64,000 nt of DNA. It comes from Spongospora subterranea f. sp. subterranea. Lineage: Eukaryota; Endomyxa: Phytomyxea; Phytomyxea; Plasmodiophorida. The stretch is taken from positions 1 to 64,000 of the forward strand of contig JAUGWO010000269.1 of assembly GCA_049724395.1 (NCBI GenBank), in the 5' to 3' direction. The translations under genes and the position numbers were made by a program. Positions 58,854 to 64,000 of the stretch are shown one piece after another. Below the pieces are notes generated by a model. It saw only the letters and a program-made list of their open reading frames with translations. It was not told the DNA's origin and did no database searches. Position 1 is the stretch's first letter. Every line of letters starts with the position of its first letter.

Positions 58854-61740
58854 TTTTGTCAATGAAAAATCTACCGATTTTGAGTAATTTTGCCCAGCGG
58901 AAAAAGACGGAGAAGTGGTAATTTTCGTCACGCGACGGCGTTCCTCGGCCGGACGTTACCCCGTTGACAAAAGTCCACCAATCATCAATTCCTGGCGGCA
59001 AAGAGCCGGCGAAAGCAGCGGGAAATCAGAAGATACTTTTGAAATGGCTGTCATCGCATAAAAACAATTTTGATTTGGCTTCAAAACTAGATGCCCTGGT
59101 GGAACATGAAACCAAACGCCGATCCGCTCGAAACCTGTTTTGTTCAATCAGAGATGTCGATATCAGAGATGACCCTGATAGTGAAGATGTGCATCGCTGC
59201 ATTCTTGAAATGGTAATTATGTTGGATAGTATTATAATGGTATGTAACTCCCCTCAGGTTTCGCATGTTGTGTCAACCTTGTCGAACAGTCAACCTTCAC
59301 CATCTAGCAGCATTGTACCGTTGCTCTCAAAGCGTACCAAGGAACTTTCTTGGCTGCAGAGGTCTGCGTAGTTTTCTTCTATGAAACATCCCAAAATTGG
59401 GTCGCCGCGATTATCAACTGACTTCGAAAGTGTTCGCACGCCTGAAAGGTTGAAGCACGAGTAATTTTGCTCCTCTAATGTTAACACTAACTGCTTAATT
59501 CAGCTACCATTAAGAATTGAGTCACCAGCATCGAATGTAACAGAGCTATTGGTGTTCATTTGACATCGATGACTGCTAAGTCGATTGAATCCTTGCTTCC
59601 GGAGCAGTTTCGCAATCTTGCAGCTCCGGATAGCAATTTTTCACTTTGTTATTCGCGTTTCAGTAATCATGCACCGAAACAAAGTTTAAAAGTCAATGGC
59701 AGCGACGGGTTATCTTGCCAAGCTTTGTCAGCCAAAGCAAGACTGGTTAATGATAATGCTGAATTACAGTATCTACCGGGTACATTATCACGAAAAAGCC
59801 GGTGCTGGCAGGCCTAACTCATTTCTCCACATTCGCTCTCGTATCGTTGAGATGTTAGACCAGTCTGAAGAATTGAGTAATTTTGTTGCAACCAGTATAT
59901 GCTAAGAGTCATAACTTTGGTTGTTAGGTCGACTCATCACTACAGAGCAACTGTATCAGTTGATAAGGAATGAATTTTCTCGCGACGAAAAATTTTTCAC
60001 GGCGAAACTCGATTCTTCAAAAAAGTCACACCCCAATTCGCTACACCAGTTCGTGCGCCGGGTCTTGCTGGACAACCGGTATGAACTTCGGAAAGGAGCT
60101 TGCTTATATATGTCAGTGAATAGTTGATGACAGGTTCTCTACCCGCACCCCAACCGTTTCGCAAAGCATTCCTCTGAACTGGAAAGAATTAGCAGAAAAT
60201 AACGCTGAGTATCTACGAAAGTTATTTCGATCAAAAAACGTGGATGTCGTGATCACAGCGGATGAGGTTTCAGCTCGGACTACCAAACTGTCGGTTCTTA
60301 CTCTATATTCTGGTGTTTTTGAAGTTTCATGAAATTGCCTTAAAAGCCATTGGCAAAAATTGAGAAAGACATATCGCAAGCGCAATTTTGTGGCAAAACG
60401 GGAAAAAGACATATTGAAATATTGTGCAAGCGCACGACGAGAAATTTGGGGCAACGGTCATGGTTGCGTGCGAACTGTTAACCTCTCAGTTATTACCGGC
60501 AATGATAATATTTACCGGAAAATTTGGTAAACGGCTGTGTGACCAGTATCAACACCACAAACCCTCGTTAATCACTTTTAACGAGCAACACTGAAAAATG
60601 AATACTACAACCTTTAAGATGTATCTCAGGTGGATTCATCTCTAAAAATTATCGAAGCATGCGATTTACTAATTCTGTTTTCAGATTTGTAATGGGATTA
60701 TTTCCAAATAGAACCATAGGATTGACGGTGGACCGATGCCGTCAGCATTATGGCACAGAGATTGACAGTTTTGTTGATACCTTGAACAAAGACGAGAGTA
60801 TTCCGGGCAAGATCGTCTTAGGGTACATTGGAGAAGGACTTACACCAATTTTGCAGGTTTTTTTTGTGAGGTTGAGATTGGAGTTTATTTCAACTTTTTA
60901 CAGATGTACCTGATGTGTGTATCAATCGCGCTTTGAAACAGCGTATCCAAAGTAAATATTATTTATTAAGAAACGATAAAGCGCCACAATTTCGCCCAGG
61001 TAAACGACATAATCAAAAATTACGTTTTCAAAATATTTATTTGCTGTAGGTGAAAAGTTTCATGTAACTCGTGATGACATGATCGGTATAATTGAGTCGG
61101 TCATCAATGAGAAAATTTCGAGAATCGCCAATCGAAGTGGATAGCGAACGCATTTGTCAAATGTGGGCAAAACCCTGAAGCGTTTCACTCGCAGAGTTCC
61201 GACGCCATTTGGATGACCTTGCTACGAACAGTTTGTACGCGGCAATGCTCAAACACCAGCAGGCTCTGAAGTTGTAAATACAACCAATAAACAAAGCTAC
61301 ATGGAATATTGTCCGCATTTGACAACTCATTCGCTATTTCACTAAAGCTCTGAACGAATAAAGTAATCACTGATGAAAAGTCGGCTGAAGAATTGAGTAA
61401 TTTTGTCATGAAAAAGCTGAAGAATTGAGTGTTTAGTATATACCAGATCATCTCCGTATTGTTCTCATCGGACTTTTTCACGCCCTTTTAACGCAAAAAA
61501 AATCGCAAAAATGTCCATCTTTCCAAGCACAACTGTACAATTAGCAACCGAACATCAACCAGAGGGTTGCGCCGCTCGGACTGTTTCCTCTACTGTGAGA
61601 CCGCCCAATGGATAAATTTTTGAATTTTGTCATTACAAGGGCTCTGAGATGGATAACTTTGTCACCAAATCTCTAAAAAATTGCACTAATTTTGTCATTT
61701 CCACGGAGTTTTGCTAATTTTGTCAGATGGATAATATTGT

Positions 61741-62469
61741 CATCTGCGGCACTTAAATTTCGAAATTTTTAAATTTAAAATATTATTTTTTTCTAATAAA
61801 AAATATAATGTTGTCTTGAAGTGAAAATGTGTCAACTTGTGCTGTCGCACTGATCATGAGTGTACATATGGGAGTGCGCAGCCCCTCATCTTTTCGCCGC
61901 TTGTGTACTGTAGATATAAAACGACTGTCTGAATCTCAATTTTGTTGGTACTTATGTTGTCAGACCCCCATGTGTAGATATTAACCTTGTTTCCTACGGT
62001 ATGACAGACAACTAACGAATGATTATCAATCTGTGCGGGTTCGAGTCAGGTTATCGTTATCAACACAGCCACCCTCTGCAACTCCTTCATTCAAACCCGC
62101 ACGGTTAACGTAATTCTCGATGAGATAATGATACACTGGTCGTATTGGGGGTTGTGGCCTCAACCCGACTTCGTGTTTTTGTTATCATTTTGACCACGTC
62201 TAAGACGTAAGTTGAGGATTCTTTTACAATGGTTGGGGCTCAGTAGTTTGACATCCTTGATCGAGATACGGAAAGGAATGCGGTGAACAGTGTGGACATT
62301 GGTCGTGGAGCGGACTGTCCAAAGCCCCGTTTGATGAACTCGGGAACCATGATATTATAATTCGCTGAAGAACGTCTCCATCATCGTTTCCCTAATCAAA
62401 CTTGGTGGCGATCGGCAATCTTGAACAATTTCTAACCAGATTTGAATTCAAAAAACGGTGTGTTTATTA
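61741..62469. other. AT-rich spacer
   Basis: Very AT-rich around 61755-61810. No gene, RNA or long repeat seen. Confidence 0.4.
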
Positions 62470-63345
62470 TCACTCTTCCACAAGCTCATTCTCGTCATGA
62501 AGCCACCTTCTTGAAGGTAAGGCAGTTGTGGAACCCGATAATGATAGCGACCGCCTCCATGAGTGATCATCGGAATATGAAGCTGATGAGCAAGGTAAAG
62601 TCATGATGATCTTAGTCTGATCAAACATCTCGTCGGTGATCACCAATGGCGGAAGTGCAGCAATACGATCAACAGTTGACGGAGATCTGGTATTAATCAT
62701 CGTTTCAATAATGTAATATTAGAATGACTCGTCATGGATCTGGTTGAACAAGCTGGAGTTAGCCGTTATCATCTGTGTGTTCCTGGCTTTTGACAGAAAG
62801 GTTGTCCTCGGGAATTACCAAAAGAGGCAGAGTGGCAATCAGATTTCACTAGTTGGAGGGGATCGTTGATTCATCATCGTTCCAATTAGTCAATATCATG
62901 CGAAAAATTGTCAAGTTGTTCGTTTTTTGGGACGTTTGCGCACGGCCAACCCCAGCTTGTCCAACCAGATACAGGAGAGTGGGCCCGACTCCAGCTTGCC
63001 CAACCACATACACGAGATGATAACCTCCAACTCCAGTTTGTCCAACCAGACCATGAATATGGAATACGAGTCATTCTGATCTCAACTTTGCGGAGTGATG
63101 ATCAATAAAAGGTCTCCGTCAACTGTTAATCTTATTGTTGCGCTTCCTCGATTGATGATCACCGAAGAGACGTTTGATCAGATTGAGATAATCATGATCA
63201 AACTCAATTCACCTATACAAGCCCGCTTACGACTCCGATTTTCACACCTGGAGGCGGTCGCCTCCAACACGGTGGCGCCCCCGACACCGTTCCCTGGTTG
63301 TACTGTTCATGACGAGAAGGAGCTTGTAAAGCCCTGCTCACCTCA
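62470..63345. repeat. Inverted repeat, arms about 235 bp
   Basis: Minus-strand 62705-62470 and plus-strand 63093-63340 encode similar peptides (RSPSTVDRIAALPPLVITDE and RSPSTVNLIVALPRLMITEE, each ending near DEKEL or DENEL), so the arms are reverse complements. Nested toward the centre, CTCCAGCTTG-TCCAACCAGA blocks occur in plus orientation at about 62950-63050 (three copies) and once inverted near 62740. Arms are diverged and their origin is unknown. Confidence 0.75.
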
Positions 63346-63378
63346 ATCTGGTTAGAAATTGATTAAAATTGACGACCC

Positions 63379-63780
63379 CTACTGACTTTGATTAGGCAAC
63401 CGACGATGGAGACGTTCTTCAACGAAACACAATATCATCGGTCCCATGTTCATCAAATGGGGCTCAACACAGTCCGTCGGGACCAATGCCATACTTTTCG
63501 CCGCGTTCCTTGCCGTATCTCGATGATCAATCGTTCTCCCTAGGACGCCAATTACTGATGTTGCTACAGTTAGATCTGTTCTCCTCAACAGGAACACATT
63601 AACCTGGATATCCTGCAAAATGCCATTCAGACAGATTCTCTCCGCGTGTGCCAGCATGACTTTTCTATTTATGGCAAAGACATATTTCCCCAAGCCAATT
63701 TCATAATCATGGACATCAATGCAGCTGTTCAATGCGCCAATCCCTTTCTGGATTCGTTTTGGCCGGCAAACCCTATCCAA
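63379..63780 (-). CDS. Unknown paralog family, copy 2
   Basis: 133-codon ORF with DVHDYEIGLGKYVFAINRK, AERICLNGILQDIQVNVFLL, GRTIDHRDTARNAAKSM and VEPHLMN. The middle and end match copy 1 at 56967-57344. No signal peptide or known domain is visible. A donor-like or acceptor-like context just upstream suggests more exons between 63781 and 64000 or beyond. Two copies in 7 kb near repeats suggest a lineage-specific multigene family. Confidence 0.5.
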   Translation of the reverse strand: MDRVCRPKRIQKGIGALNSCIDVHDYEIGLGKYVFAINRKVMLAHAERICLNGILQDIQVNVFLLRRTDLTVATSVIGVLGRTIDHRDTARNAAKSMALVPTDCVEPHLMNMGPMILCFVEERLHRRLPNQSQ

Positions 63781-64000
63781 TGTCGACGATAAATTGACGA
63801 GATATTCTTCATTTTTTCAGGTTCCGAAGAACAATTACAAATTCTTTTACAGCAGATGTATGATAATATCCAAGACATCAAACTTCCCTGTTCTTATTCA
63901 TCAAATCAGATCGACTATCAGACGTCCCTATCATGATGAATGCTAAATGGTACCATAGCTTGTTGGCGTTATCGTTATCAACCCAGTCCTGGACTGCAAC
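63781..64000. other. Window edge, possible upstream exon of copy 2
   Basis: Too short to assign. May contain the 5' part of the minus-strand unknown gene. Confidence 0.3.

Larger units (their letters stand above)
57825..61740 (+). mobile_element. Putative element with dispersed TAATTTTGTCA motif
   Basis: About 3.9 kb bounded by clusters of TTGAGTAATTTTGTCA-like motifs (57825-58026 and 61393-61740) with single copies between (58846, near 58880, 59873). Inside are plus-strand exon-like ORFs at 58350-58853, 58964-59371, 59560-59905, 59921-60127 and 60659-60913 with introns of about 48-54 nt. A short block near 58234 (GDGAC), then LLNHALAKHPSV after a one-base shift, and WAQNAKDYANTHLGD with VLGIDVITINVF resemble an OTU-type peptidase, a domain often carried by DNA transposons. 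No transposase signature or terminal inverted repeats are recognised. Alternatively it is a decayed host gene surrounded by satellite. Confidence 0.35.

Overview
The window is nuclear DNA from a eukaryote, probably a protist. The recognisable genes are split by short GT-AG introns of about 46-82 nt, and the housekeeping set is eukaryotic: ribosomal protein uS9/RPS16, eIF5A, mitochondrial Lon, VPS13, DDRGK1 and an ISWI remodeller. No operons, rRNA, tRNA or CRISPR arrays were seen. Two lineage clues pull together: a secreted hevein-domain chitin deacetylase (chitin biology) and DDRGK1 (UFMylation, which most fungi have lost). With a prominin-like gene this suggests a unicellular opisthokont relative or another chitin-bearing protist. 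That assignment is inference only.

Layout. 0-7 kb is a graveyard of long imperfect inverted repeats (arms about 110-420 bp), one of which is a fold-back copy of a Tc1/IS630-type transposase 3' end. 7.2-9.9 kb (minus) has an unrecognised secreted-protein gene with tandemly duplicated phase-0 exons, followed by three related Cys-rich modules. 10-12.7 kb holds broken Ty3/Gypsy-type integrase and reverse transcriptase pieces inside and beside another inverted repeat. 14.47-16.28 kb is a nearly complete pogo-like element with matching terminal inverted repeats, a TA at each end, a transposase stopped by one TGA, and a convergent second ORF.

16.5-29.6 kb is the first gene-dense island: an unrecognised acidic 911-residue protein, a small membrane protein, RPS16, a prominin-like protein (minus), a small basic protein, eIF5A and Lon. 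29.6-34.4 kb is gene-poor with a 21-nt satellite. 34.4-36.0 kb is the chitin deacetylase, and 38.3-39.2 kb a secreted Tyr-rich repeat protein.

40.5-55.7 kb is the second gene-dense island: VPS13 (VAB and C-terminal parts), DDRGK1 (minus), ISWI and a PA-domain seven-TM protein (minus). DDRGK1 and ISWI diverge from a shared 548-bp spacer; VPS13/DDRGK1 and ISWI/PA-7TM converge. 56-64 kb is accessory again: a 51-nt satellite, two paralogous unknown ORFs about 6.4 kb apart, a putative element carrying a dispersed TAATTTTGTCA motif, and a further inverted repeat.

Three conserved genes (Lon, VPS13, ISWI) each show small frame breaks in otherwise well-conserved sequence. That may be consensus error in the assembly and should be checked before any gene is called a pseudogene.
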